DNA from: Glaciozyma antarctica PI12
Lineage: Eukaryota > Basidiomycota > Microbotryomycetes > Kriegeriales > Camptobasidiaceae
DNA length: 64,000 nt
Assembly: GCA_002917775.1 (NCBI GenBank)
Contig: KZ627162.1
Location: 84,961 to 148,960 of the forward strand
Reading direction: 5' to 3'
Shown here: piece after piece, positions 1-10,892 of the stretch
Numbering within the stretch: position 1 is the first letter of the stretch
How the letters are laid out: every line of letters begins with the position of its first letter
The notes under the pieces: generated by a model
What the model was told of the DNA's origin: nothing
The model's input: only the letters and a program-made list of their open reading frames with translations
Databases searched by the model: none
Translations under genes and position numbers: made by a program

Positions 1-452
1 GTACGTCCTCTCCTCCTCCCTCCATCACTCGCGCTAACGCCTTCCGCAGTGCTGGTGCGCTTTCCTCCTCCGCTCTCTTCACACCGTTTCGTGCTGACGA
101 TCGTGCACCCGCAGGCGCATGACTTGGTTCGGAAAGGTCGTTACCCAGAACTCGGTCTGGGCGATGGAGAAGGTCGGATTGGTTCCCAAGGGAACTCACG
201 ATGTCGGAGAGGCGCTCAAGACGGCTGGTACGTCCTCCTTTCCCCACCCCACTCCATCCCTCCTATCCCCTCCTCGTCCTTCTTTCGAGCCGAACGGAAG
301 CTAACGATGTTCGCAGCCGACGCCCTCGTCGCTGGAGGACGCGAGAAGCTCTTCACTCCCATGATGGTTCGTCCGTTCCTCTCTCGTTCGTGGATTCGTG
401 CTGATTTCGATCGCAGCTCTTCGTCTGCCGCAAGCCTGAGAACTCCCAGTAA
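1..452 (+). CDS. ERG6: Sterol 24-C-methyltransferase, 3' end (partial)
   Basis: C-terminal part of the SAM-dependent enzyme that methylates C-24 of zymosterol in ergosterol synthesis, at the ER and lipid droplets. The window opens in an intron (1-49). Visible coding pieces are 50-54, 115-227, 317-366 and 417-452, ending in TAA. Joined, they read CWRMTWFGKVV, then VGLVPKGTHDVGEAL, ADALVAGGREKLFTPMM and LFVCRKPENSQ. These match the conserved Erg6 C-terminus (GLAPKGT, DALVAGG, KLFTPM, ARKP). The piece 50-54 is a 5-nt microexon needed to keep the frame before RMT. The catalytic SAM-binding domain lies left of the window. Family identity is secure; the microexon is inferred. Confidence 0.87.
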
Positions 453-992
453 TCACGCCGACCTCCTCTCCCCCCCTTACACACAACACACAAAATCTAC
501 ACACTCGCTTTCTCGCAATCGCTGCCTCGTCCTTTCTTTTGGAATTAGACCTCGCTTAATATACCACCCTTTCCGTCGACTGGGGTGTGAGAGCGAAGAG
601 AGAGAGCTCCAGCGACGAGGATGCTCTGCTGAACGTTTTGTTGGTCGGTTCTCGCTCGGGAAAAGTCTCGCTGGCCGAGCTACTCTTCCTCGGTTGATCT
701 GTAGACTGTACACACTCTTTCAAACAGCTCAAACAGCTCAGAACTGGAGAACAAGTCAAGTCGCCCCTTTGCTCGCCGGCCGACTTTTTCTCCCTCTGCG
801 GCCCAAGCTCAACCTCTCCTTCCTCTCTCTCAACTTTCTTCGACTCCTCCCCAGCTCAACTCAACTCCTCCCCCGCCCTACCAACTCTCCCACCCCTTCT
901 CTCAGCACCACTCCTCCCTCACCTCTCCTCCCACCGCTCAGCACTCCCTCCCCGCACCGCCGACACCTCGTTCAAAGAAAACTTCAAGCGAG
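453..992. other. Intergenic, ERG6 3' flank and MAK16 promoter
   Basis: No gene is supported here. The right half (about 770-970) is strongly pyrimidine-rich on the plus strand, as is common just upstream of start codons in this window. Long open frames across it are GC-driven shadows. Confidence 0.6.
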
Positions 993-2356
993 ATGCAGGC
1001 CGACGATGTCATCTGGTTCGTCCCTCCGCTCGTAGTGGTGGTAGGAAGGCAGCTGATATGGGGAGAGTAGGGGCATCATCAATAGCCAGCACTGTTCTTA
1101 CAAGATCAAGTGAGTTGACGCGACAGATTGAGGCGAGGAGGGGAGCTGATGCTAGAGAGCGAAGGACTGTGACGCAGAACTTCTGTAGGAATGAATATAA
1201 TGTTACGGGATTGTGTTCGAGGCAGGCTTGCCCGCTTGCGAACAGTCGGTATGCCACGGTGAGGGAGCAAGGAGGTGAGTTGGTCGTTGTGGGAAGGAAG
1301 GGGGGGAGCTGATGGGGGTGTTGAAGGGGTGGTGTACCTCTATATGAAGACGATTGAGAGGGCGCATCTGCCGAGCAAGATGTGGGAGCGAATCAGGTTG
1401 TCAGGGAACTATACCAAGGCGTTGGAGCAGGTGCGTTTCTCTCGTCTCGCTGTGAGGAGGGAGCTGATTGGGGCGTATAGATCGATTCGAACTTGATTTA
1501 TTGGCCCGAGTTCTTGGTGCACAAGTGCAAGCAGAGGATCACCAAGATCACGCAGTACCTCATCAAGATGAAGAAGCTCAAGATGAAGGAAGCGTGCGTC
1601 CCCCCTCTTCCTTCCCTCTCCCCTCTTCCTAACCCGCAGCACAGTCCCCAACTCGTCCCTATCAAAAAGAAGCTCGAACGCCGAGAGAACGCCCGAGAAT
1701 CCAAAGCTCTCACCGCCGCCCGCCTCGAGAAATCCCTCGAGCGGGAACTCATCGCTCGTCTCAAGAGTCGTGCGTATGGAGACCAGCCGCTCAATATCAA
1801 CGAGGAAGTCTGGCGCGCGGTATTGAATCGGGAGATGGAGGCGGAGGCGGAGTTGGAGTTGGAGGCGCTGGGGATGGAGAGTGATGAGGAGACGGAGAGT
1901 GAGGATGAGGAGATGGAGGAGGGAGAGTTTGTGAGCGATTTGGAGGAGAGCGATATTGATGATTTGGAGGAGGCGTACGAGATGGATGGGGCCGAGGTAC
2001 GTCCTTCCCCCTCTCCCTCCCTTCTTCCTAGCTGATCATCGTTCGGGCACAGTACAACTCTGGCGATGACAACTCGGACGACTCGGGAGACGAAGGATCA
2101 GAGGAAGGATCAGAGGACGAGGACTCCTCCGCATCCGAAGAAGAGTCCAAGGCAGGCAAGCGCAAGGCTCTCCCCAAGGGCAAAGGCAAGGCTCCCGTCC
2201 TCCCCAAGAAGCCTCGTCGCAGTGCGTTCCTCCTTCCTTCTTTCACCGCGTGGGATCGTGCTGATAATGTTGGGTGGTGCAGAGGGACCGAGGGTCGAGG
2301 TCGAGTATGAGGAGGAGACGAACCAGCTTGATGCGTCGCAGTTGGCGGATTGGTAA
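993..2356 (+). CDS. MAK16: MAK16 ribosome biogenesis protein
   Basis: Nucleolar factor of pre-60S ribosome assembly. The start ATG at 993 gives MQADDVIW, spliced at 1015/1071 to [13 protein letters not shown], then at 1109/1165 to [15 protein letters not shown] and [16 protein letters not shown]. This is the diagnostic Mak16 N-terminus with its conserved cysteines. Further exons give [19 protein letters not shown] and NYTKALEQ, then the Mak16 core ([30 protein letters not shown]). An acidic serine/glutamate-rich tail follows, and the protein ends [19 protein letters not shown]...W at TAA 2354-2356. At least six short introns are inferred, mostly with a GCTGAT/GCTAAC-like branch site. Length and order fit the family throughout. 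Confidence 0.93.
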
Positions 2357-2774
2357 AGGGGGATGCGGGGTGGGGTGTAAATTCGTTTGTTTGATCTGGG
2401 GCTTGGGGTGTGTTTGTTTGTTTGATCTGGGAGCTTGGGGGGTGTTTGATGATTGAGGTGGGACTCGCTGCCGAGATCGAAAGGTCGTTTTTTCTGCTTC
2501 TGTCTGCGCTTGGTGATCTGCGAATCTGCGACCGCGTACGCAAAGAAAGACTGCACGAACGACGGTGGAAGCCTGCGAGGACGTGGAACCTTGCTCGATT
2601 CCCCGACCTCGAGGACCGTGGTCGGCGGCGACGTCCTCTCTTCCTCTCCTGCCACCTCCCGGCAAGCCTCAACTTGGTCCGAACGCTTTAGGTGAGTCGC
2701 CGTAGTTCGTGGCTAAGGCGCGCGCTGACGACCTTACGCAGCTGCCACCGTAACGCCCCACCGCCGTCCCTCCG

Positions 2775-4074
2775 ATGCCACCCCCTCCAACTCTCCTCCG
2801 TACGCCCCACCACCGCCCCCTTCCTGGCTGCTGCTAACTCTTCTTCTTCAGTCCATTCAATCCCTTTCCTCCCTCCCGAAATCGTCGCCCTCATCCTGTC
2901 CCACCTCTAGCCCTCGGAAGCTTGCGCCGCCTGCCTCGTCTCGAGACTGTGGAGGGACTTGGGCCAAGCAGTCGTTTGGCGGCATCTCTACATCTTTCCT
3001 GCCAATGCGAGGACGCTAGCTCCTTCCTGAGTAGCCCTGTTCGCGAGCGAGGAGGCGTCGGCTAGGCTGGGACGCTTCGTCAAGGACCTTAAGATTGAGG
3101 GAACGAGTGTCTTGACCGAGGTTGACCTGGAAGCGGAGCCGGAGACCGACGACGAATCGGTCAGCTCTTTCGGGGGACAAAGCTCTTTCGAGGAACGAGT
3201 CCTCAAGGAGTTGCTGCTCAGCGAAATGGCGTTCGTCTGGGAATGGTGTCGGAGGACTCTGGCCGTTTGCACCAGGCTGCAGCGCTTGGAATTCCTCGAC
3301 TTTCACCCTGCGGCGGTTAGGATGGTGCTGGAAGCTGCTGGGATCTCGATGGCGGGGAGCTTGGGGAGGTTTATCTGGGAACAGCTCGACATTCGCTCGG
3401 ACGACTATCCCATCGACTTCTCTCCTCGCGAACTAATCACCAAGCTCGGCGTTTTCACCCAGCTCAATCACCTAAATCTCGGCATCCTCCTCTATCCAAC
3501 ACCTCACGACCTCCTTCCTTTGACCAACTCCAACAGCCTGGTCCAGCTCCCCTCTCTCCCTCTCACTCTTCTTGACCTCAACGATAATTTAGTCGACCGG
3601 TGGGACTTTGTGGACACAGCCGAAGAGGGAGACGCAGGATACGCGTCGCACATCATCCGAGCGGCGAACAAGCGGACGTTGCGACATATCAATTTTATCG
3701 ACGTGATGCCGCTCCCCATGCTCTCCAGGGTCCTCGGACAGCCCGGATTTCATCTCGAATCTATTACCCTCTACTACAGCGGGCCCTCGACTCCCCCGCT
3801 CGTCGACACAATTCTCAAGTTCCTCCCGCACCATGCGCAACTGTCGTCCCTCGTGATCTTCGCTGATAGACTACGCGAGGACGGCTGGAGTCTCCCTCAA
3901 TCCTTCTGGACAACTCTTCCTCGCTCGCTCAAAACCCTTCGCCTTGGACTCAGATTCGAGGATAGCATCGACATGGGAGAACTAGAGGCGTTTATGAGGG
4001 GGCCCTCGGGGACGAACCTCGAACGATTCTCTGTACGGACGAGGAGTGGCTGGAGGGAGCTGATAGCTCTTTGA
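2775..4074 (+). pseudogene. F-box protein gene with two in-frame stops
   Basis: The reading frame starts at ATG 2775 (MPPPPTLL), with an intron at 2800-2851, and continues into an F-box: HSIPFLPPEIVALILSHL, stop, PSEACAACLVSRLWRDLG. F-box proteins recruit substrates to SCF ubiquitin ligases through Skp1. In-frame stops lie at 2908-2910 (TAG, inside the F-box) and 3028-3030 (TGA). The same frame is then open for about 350 codons to 4074, with leucine-rich stretches (LTKLGVFTQLNHLNLGILL, LKTLRLGLRF). Both stops could come from single C-to-T changes (CAG to TAG, CGA to TGA). No intron that removes them is evident. Either the gene died recently, or the product starts downstream (ATG 3112) and lacks the F-box. 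It is not close to paralogues A-C. Confidence 0.65.
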
Positions 4075-4540
4075 AGTGAGATGATGTTTCTTTTCTCCGT
4101 CTCCAAAGTCGCTGACGCCGAGAATTAAGATTGCGAAGGGGGGAAGCGAGCGAGCGAGTAGGCAGCGAAGCGAGCGAAGAAGGCGCCGAGGGCAATCGTG
4201 GGGGAGGTCCGAGGTTCAGGAGCAATGGGAGATTACAGTCGTCCCACCGTCCCAGGTATTCAGAGAAGGTACGACGCGAGAGAACGAGAAGAGTATCGCT
4301 TGGTCGCGCACAAGATCAACCTCGCTCCCTCAACGCTTACGGCAGCTCCTTGGCTACGTTTGCAGAGCACCCATTTTCGATTCCACCAGCGTTTTGCGAA
4401 GAAAGCTGAGCACTGCGAGAAAGTCGACAGAGAACGGAGAGGACTCGAGCTCCGAGTCGAGGCGCGCAGAGGCTCTTCCTCCTCCCTCTCCTCACGCCGT
4501 CTCCGCCCTGTTTTCGAGAAATCTACATCGTGCAGCTAGA
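4075..4540. other. Intergenic between F-box pseudogene and TatD gene
   Basis: Contains short GCGA/AGCG-rich repeats around 4140-4185. An open frame from 4198 has arginine/serine-rich composition and no recognisable domain. Nothing convincing is seen. Confidence 0.5.
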
Positions 4541-5807
4541 ATGCAGCACCAGCTCCCGTCTCCTCCAGCGCTCGTAGGTCCGTTCGTCCTTCCCCTCCTC
4601 CAGGTTCCTCCCCTCACGCGCCGTGCAGACATCGGCTCGAACCTAGGAGACCCAGTGTTCCGCGGACACTACCACGACAAGCAAGCGCACGCAGGTATGC
4701 CTCCACACTCCCTCGCGCGGCGCTCCACTCACCTCGGTTCCTCTCAGACGACTTTATTGATATCCTCGCTCGTGCGCGCGCGGCGGGCGTAGGGGCTCAG
4801 CTCCTCACTGGGGACTGCCTGAAAGGAGCTAAGGAAGTGATAGCTTTAGCAAAGGAGCACGGTGAGCGGGAACAGCGGAGGATGGAGAAGGGAGCTGATG
4901 AGACGCAGATGGACTGTTTGCGACGGTCGGCGCACACCCGTGCAGAGCTCAAGAGTTTGATACGTACGCTGGTGGACCGGAGGCGTACCTCGAGGCTATG
5001 GCAGCGCTGATTGAGGAGAATCTGGGATCGAGAGAGGGTGGGAAGGTCCTCGCGGTGGGAGAGTGTGGTTTGGGTGCGTTTCGATGCTGGAGTGAGGCAG
5101 GGAGGGAGCTGATGCCTACGTGCAGATTACGACCGACTCTTCCTCTGCCCCAAGGACGTTCAGTTGCGGTACTTTCCCCCGCAACTCACGCTCGCGACGC
5201 GGTTCGACCTCCCTCTCTTCCTCCATTCCCGCGCGGCGCACGACGATTTCGTGCGGATTATCAAGGCCCACCCTTCGCCTCTACGCGGAGTCGTTCACTC
5301 TCATTCTGGCTCGCTTGAGGAAGCGTTGGAGATGATCGAGCTAGGCTTTTACATCGGAATCAATGGGTACGCTCACACCGACCTCTCGTCACCTCACCAG
5401 CTAACAACGACCCCAGATGCTCGCTCAAAAGTCCCGAAAACATCGCCTGTGTTAAAGCTCTCCCCCTCGCCAAACTCCTCATCGAGTCTGATTGTCCTTG
5501 GTGCGAGATCCGCCCTTCGCACGCCTCGCACCCCTTCCTCGCTTCCCTCCCTCCAGCCCTCAAAGCCCTCTACATGCCCGCGGCGGTGAAGAAGGAGAAG
5601 TGGGTGTCGGGGAAGCTGGTCAAGGGACGGAGTGAGCCCATCTCGACGGCGCAGGTCGCGTGGGTGGTGGCGCAGTTGCACGGGGTCAGTTTGGAGGAGG
5701 TCGCGGAGACGACGACGAGGAATGCGAGGGAGCTGTTTGGGATTCCGGTGAAGGATAAGGTGGTGGTGAGCTTGGGCGAGGAGGACTTCCCGTCTTTAGG
5801 AGCGTAG
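4541..5807 (+). CDS. TatD-family metal-dependent DNase
   Basis: TIM-barrel metallo-hydrolase of the TatD/TATDN1 family, with 3'-5' exonuclease or DNase activity linked to DNA repair and apoptotic DNA breakdown. ATG 4541 gives MQHQLPSPPALV; splicing from 4577 to 4629 makes VDIGSNLGDPVFRGHYHDK, the TATDN1-type N-terminus. Later exons carry AAGVGAQLLTGDCLKGAKE, then VLAVGECGL joined to DYDRLF (metal-binding Glu), FDLPLFLHSRAAHDDF (His), VVHSHSGSLEEALEM (His) and LIESDCPWCEIRPSHASH (Asp). The end is NARELFGIP...LGA at TAG. About five introns are inferred. All family metal ligands are present, so activity is plausible. Confidence 0.92.
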
Positions 5808-6083
5808 AGCGGAATCCTTATTAGAGCTAGCGAGGACCTGGTCGCAGACGTCTGCTCTTGCTTCTGTTCCCGCCGTTCAAGTCGTAAATCTGGCTTATAC
5901 GAATCGTCTCACGTCTCACACACCGTTCGAGTGAGGTTGCGAAGCCGAAACTGCGAAGCAAAATCAAGGACTCGGGCCGTTCTTCAAGCTCTTCCGCGCC
6001 GTCGCTCTTCCTCTTCAACCATACTTGCTTCAAATACGCCTTCCCCCCGATGGTGCTTATCTCGAGTGGGCCTGCTGGTCTGC
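5808..6083. other. Short spacer before endonuclease V
   Basis: Contains the 3' flank of the TatD gene and the presumed promoter of the next gene. No feature is recognised. Confidence 0.4.
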
Positions 6084-7248
6084 ATGATCTTCAGGAAAGC
6101 CTGGACGACGTGCGCGCTCACTCTCTCTTCAACTGCTCTCCGAGCTGACTTCCCGTTCTCTAGCGAGCAGCACCGCCAAGCAGCTGCGGCCGTCTTCACC
6201 GACGAGCTATCCTTCACGCTGCCTCCACCTGCGTCGACCGACACCGCCTCTGCTTCCCCAGTGGACCCTCTCCGCCCGACGGTCCACCACGAACGCCTTG
6301 TGGAAGCGGTGGCTCTCGACGCACGGGGACTAGCTTTTGTTGGTGGCCTCGACATCTCCTTCCGCGAAAATGGTACTGGAGACGAGGGGATTGCGACGCT
6401 GGCCGTCTTGAGCTGGCCCGCCTTGAAGGTGCGCGCTCGCACTCCAGCCTGAGGCGTCTGATGCGAGTCCTAACGCTCCGTTTCCGCAGGTCGTCCACTC
6501 AATCTCTCACCCCGTACAGCTTCTGGAGCCCTATATCCCCTCATTCCTCAGCTTTCGAGAAGCAGCACCTCTCGCAGCTCTCGTCGCCGAACTTCGCTCG
6601 ACAGAGGGAGCTCCGATCCCCCAGCTACTCTTTGCGGACGGGAACGGTCGACTCCATCATCGAGAAGCAGGGAGCGCAGTTGCTATAGGACTCCTTACGG
6701 ACGTCCCAACAATCGGGATCGGTGAGCCCCTCCCTCGCTCTTCCACTGCTCGCTCATCCGTCTTCGCAGGCAAGGAATACCACGCCCTCGCACTCCCTCT
6801 CGATCCTCTTCCCACCCCTCTCGACCTCCCCTACCCTCCCTCCTTCCGATCTACCCAAAAAGGCATGCGAGCCGCCACCCGCCACCTCCTCCACACCCGC
6901 GGAGACTGGTTCACCATCCACTCCCCCTCCCCACTAGGCGCCGTACCCTCCTCCTCCCGCTACACCTAACCGCGCTAACATACGACGCAGGCACTCCTTT
7001 CCTCGCCGGCGAGAGGGAGTACGAACCCCGTTTTCGTCTCAGCGGGCCATCGCATCTCCCTCGAGTCGGCTGTGCGACTCACGCTGGCTGCGTGCACGAC
7101 GGCGAGGGTTCCGGAGCCAGTGCGGCAGGCGGACGCGATTGGTGAGCCTTTTGCACGTTATGGGAGGCGACGCGCTCTGATGCGCGATGCAGGTCGGGAG
7201 GGATCTCGCAAGCTGTGGGGTCGGAAGTCGGTGACTGGAGAGCAGTAG
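6084..7248 (+). CDS. Endonuclease V (nfi/ENDOV family)
   Basis: Cleaves next to deoxyinosine in DNA or inosine in RNA. The start is set at ATG 6084 (MIFRKAW), spliced from 6109 to 6164 to give TEQHRQAAAAV, matching the family's W..EQ opening. Catalytic landmarks are GGLDISF (Asp), IPSFLSFREAAPLAALV (Glu), LFADGNGRLHHREAGSAVA (Asp) and DVPTIGIGKEYHAL. The C-terminus has NPVFVSAGHRISLESAV and VPEPVRQADAIGREGSRK. Four introns (after 6109 and 6429, near 6721, and near 6943) plus one near 7141 keep the frame. The gene converges on GPD1. An upstream ATG at 6050 is in another frame and was not used. Confidence 0.92.
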
Positions 7249-7382
7249 AGAGCAGGGAGTGCCCGCAGGCGATCATGAAGTTGCGATCGAACGATAGTTA
7301 CAAAGAGCTCTATCCCTGCTCCGTCCCTCGTTCGCTCCTAAGAAATCCCCTCGCTCCAAGACCTTCGCTCCCGAAATTTGCC

Positions 7383-9031
7383 TCAGATGTGGGCCGTGAT
7401 CTGGTCAGGCTTGATGCCCTCGTATGCGATGCGGTACTGCGGAGGAAGATCAGCGAGAGTGACGATGAAGCTGATTGGAACGACGCACGACGACGGTGAA
7501 GAGAGGGTAATCGGCGACCTTGCCTCGCGCCTTCAGGAACTCGTGAATTTCCAACGCCGTGCACACGCCTTGAAGCTTCTGTCCTCCCAGCATCGCCACC
7601 TCGAGCTCGTCGAATGACTGCTCAGGGAATTAGCGACTTGGGCAAAGCCACGAGTAGGAGAGAGACGCACCTTGCCAGTCTTGACGAACGCTTCGGCGCA
7701 CTTGCGGTTTCGTCCTCCCAGGCAGCTGGTGATGAGGTCGGCAACTCCTGCGCTCTGCGTCGCCCACTCTGTTAACTTCCCCGGGTGCGATGAACGAGAG
7801 CGAACGTACCTCCTGAACGAACGTATCCGCCCTCACGTCGTCAAAGAACTAGCGACGACATCAGTGAGCTCCTCCCTGCGACCACTGCGAAGAGGACTCA
7901 CCTCCATCGAGAATCGCTTCATTTCAATAAGTCCAATCCTCATCACCGCAGCCTTCGCATTGTTCCCCCACCCCAGTCCATCCACGAACCCCGCCGCGAC
8001 CGCCACGACATTCTTCAGCGCTCCGCACAGAGAAACCCCCCTCACATCATCCGTAATCTGCACGCGAAAGTTATGCGTATGAAACAGCTCCCACCACCGC
8101 TGTCCATCCGCTGCATCCCTGCACCCAATCGTCGTTTCCGAGAAGGCTTCGCGAGCGACTTCGTCGGCGATGTTGGCGCCCGAGAGAGCGGAACAGGGGA
8201 TGCCGAGATCGGCTTCGATCACGTCGGCGAAGATGTGGATCACGCCTGCATGGACGTCGACGCCCTGTGTGGGGGTTAGCGAGTGGTGAGAGGGAGGAGG
8301 GAGAGCGGACCTTGACGAGGGAGATGGCGCGAGCTCCGGGGGTGATGTTGCCTTTGAGCTGCTTGCAGATTCCAGGGATGAACTGCGGTAGAAGGGTTAG
8401 TTAGAGGTCTGGCGCGGTCGAGCGTGAGCTCACCTGGTGAGGAACGACAAAGACGAGCGCGTTCGCTCCTTCGACTGCGCTGAGCAGGTTCGGGTGCGCG
8501 ACGACCACGTCCGGGATCTTGATACCAGGTAGGTACTTGACCTGCTCACTCGTCAGCTCCCTTCCTCCCCTCGTGAGAAGGGCACGTACGTTCTCGTGCA
8601 GTTCATTGAACTGCTCCGTGAGCGGTCGTCCATTGACCTATATCAGTCATCAGATCCTCTAATCCTGCTCCGAGCGGCAAAGGCGCACCTGTTCCTCATA
8701 GCACCAAATCCTAACACTCTGCTCAAACAACTCCGGGTGCTTGACGACATTCATCCCTACCCCACACCATCAGCTCCGTCCCCTCTCTCCCGCAACGAAG
8801 CTCACCGATAATCTTAGCGATCGCGCTCCCCCTGCATTTCCTGCGTTAGCCAAAGCTCAGAGAGAGGAGGAGAGGAGCGCACCAGTTCCCGCTCCCTGCC
8901 CCAACGAAAGACATCAGCACGCGCCCCTACGTGCGTTCCCCAACCCGCCCGAACGCACCAATGATGGCCACCTTCCACTTCTCAACAGATACGCCATTAG
9001 TACTGCTGCCTTTCGTTCCATTCGTGGTCAT
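7383..9031 (-). CDS. GPD1: Glycerol-3-phosphate dehydrogenase (NAD+)
   Basis: Reduces dihydroxyacetone phosphate to glycerol-3-phosphate with NADH, feeding glycerol (osmolyte) and lipid synthesis. ATG 9031 begins [30 protein letters not shown] is the dinucleotide-binding motif, assembled across a 13-nt exon (8883-8895) and a 27-nt exon. Further parts are [59 protein letters not shown] with the catalytic Lys, and [15 protein letters not shown]. The C-terminus is [14 protein letters not shown], then [16 protein letters not shown]...HI, stop at 7383-7385. It is split by many introns. An open frame extends upstream to 9427, but only the ATG at 9031 fits the family start. Confidence 0.94.
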
Positions 9032-9726
9032 CTTGCGCGTCGTCGTCGTCGTCGTGTGAGAAGGCGCGAGGAGAAGGCAGGGTTGAGGGAGCTTGAAGGA
9101 CGGGCGGTGGAAGATGTAGGCGCGGTGGAGGATGGGAAGAGGTCGGAGGAAGGAAGCCAGGACGAGAGCGTGATTCGGGCGTAAGGGGAGGAGCGGAAGG
9201 GCGGAAGGCGGGGACGGCGAGGAGGCGAGGAACGTGAAAGAGAGGGCCAGTTGATCGATTCGGAGGTATTTAGGCTGCAGGAGCGCTGGATGGCGAGGAG
9301 CTTTCAGAGTGTGTGCGAGAAACGAGCTGAAGAGCAGAGCGGAGGAGGAGGAGCGAAAGCAGCTCCAGTAATATTCTCGCGACCGAGGCCTCTCTGCCCG
9401 ACGCTCGCACGAAAGTCCCGAGGTCACAAGAGCTTGCAGGGGATCTACCAGACGAAAAGGAAATAGGGAACAAAGGTGCCATCAAGGGGAAGTAAGGGTA
9501 AGGGAGAGGATTGGGAGGGGATGCAGAGAGCGATCGAACGGGGGATTGACCTACGAACTGGGCGTGAGGGGTGTAAAAGGGATGTAAAGACGAGGAAAAG
9601 AAGGAGGATGAAGAGGTGTTGTTGTATGAGAGTGGGAAGAGTCGAAAGAGAGGAGGGAGGGGAGGGATGGGGGGAGTCGTCCTGTCCTGTCCGCCCGCCG
9701 CGGTCGCCTCAGAGAGATCGAGGCCT
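9032..9726. promoter_or_regulatory. GPD1 promoter region with four AGGGG motifs
   Basis: This 695-bp gap lies upstream of GPD1 (minus strand) and downstream of the RHO1 stop. AGGGG, the core of the yeast stress response element in either orientation, occurs at 9438-9442, 9485-9489, 9516-9520 and 9567-9571. A CGT/CGTCG repeat lies near 9039-9058, just before the GPD1 start. In GC- and purine-rich DNA the motifs could be chance. Confidence 0.35.
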
Positions 9727-10892
9727 CTAGAGGATCATGCACTTGCTGTGGCTCTTCTTCTTGCTCGAGAGGAGAGCGAACCTCGTCGCCTGCTCAAAGA
9801 CCTCGCGCACTCCCTCGCCTGTCCGCGCCGAGCACTCGAGGTAGCGAGTCGCACGAATCTTCCTCGCGACCGTCTCTCCCTGCACATCGCAGCCGTCAGC
9901 TCCTAGTCCTCCTTACTCAAACCCGCCCCAATACGATCGATCGAGGCAGGGAGGAACTGAACGCACCTCCTCCCTCGTAACGGGCCTCTGACTGGTCCTC
10001 CTCAACTCATCCACCGTCTTGGCATCGTTCCTAAGATCCTTCTTGCACGCCACGAGGATGACCGGCAGGTCGGCGCAAAAGTGGTGAACCTCGGAGATCC
10101 ACTTTTCCTGGACGTTGTCAAGCGAGTCGGGCGAGTCGACGGCGAAACAGATGAGGATGACATGGGCGTCCGGGTACGAAAGGGGGCGGAGACGATCGTA
10201 GTCCTCTTGTCCGGCCGTATCCCAGAGGGCGAGCTCGACGCGCTTACCGTCGACCACGACGTCGGCGACGTAGTTCTGCGATCTCGAGTTAGTGCGCGCT
10301 CGTTGTTCGGGAGGAGGAAGGAGCGTACCTCGAAGACGGTGGGGACGTAGACCTAGGTACGGGGAGAGAGATGGCGTCAGCTCAAGTTCTGAAGAGGGCG
10401 GGAACTGAGTACGGCGACAGGAGGCTCTCAGGCCACATGCCGTGCTGTGCTACCACGATGGTCCCTCCTCGACGCTGGGACGGCAGCCAGACACGAGTCA
10501 ACCCTCCGTCCCAGGCCTTATCAGCTCCCCTCCAGTGTACGGCGCCTGCCCTGAGCCCCAGGTGGCCTCTGTCCAACACCGAGTACAACCTTTGCTCGCC
10601 CAGACCCTCGTCGCCCCACCCGTCCCCCCTCCCCTCCTCCCTCCTCTGCCACTCCCCACCCAGAGAAAGCCTGCTCTTACCTCGGGGAACGTTCCTTTGC
10701 TGAAAACGACTTTGAGAAGAGGAGGGAGTGAGATCGTCAGCACTCGGCTCGTCATCACCAAAGGGGACAGCCTCGCGGCCGTTGAACGACTGCAGGGCGA
10801 GGGAGAAGGGACTTACTGAGGAGGCAAGTCTTTCCACAGGCTCCATCTCCTACAATGACGAGCTTGCGGCGCATGATATCGTGTCCCGACAT
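9727..10892 (-). CDS. RHO1: Rho1-type small GTPase
   Basis: Membrane-anchored GTPase that in fungi activates beta-1,3-glucan synthase, Pkc1 and actin polarity. ATG 10892 gives [20 protein letters not shown] with the P-loop GDGACGKT. Next come [20 protein letters not shown] (switch I), [20 protein letters not shown] (G3), [10 protein letters not shown] (G4) and [16 protein letters not shown] (G5). The end is [12 protein letters not shown], a CaaX box whose final Leu predicts geranylgeranylation. Several introns are present; one (10353-10680) is about 328 nt, unusually long here and followed by a 22-nt exon ending VPTVF. Close match to Rho1 rather than Cdc42 or Rac. Confidence 0.94.

Noticed and set aside
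49-1035. 328-codon open frame across ERG6 end and its 3' flank
   Set aside because: It crosses clear ERG6 exons in the wrong frame and starts at a GTG; composition is low-complexity.
4198-4539. 113-codon open frame upstream of the TatD gene
   Set aside because: Arginine/serine-rich, no domain, overlaps a repeat-rich spacer and the likely leader.
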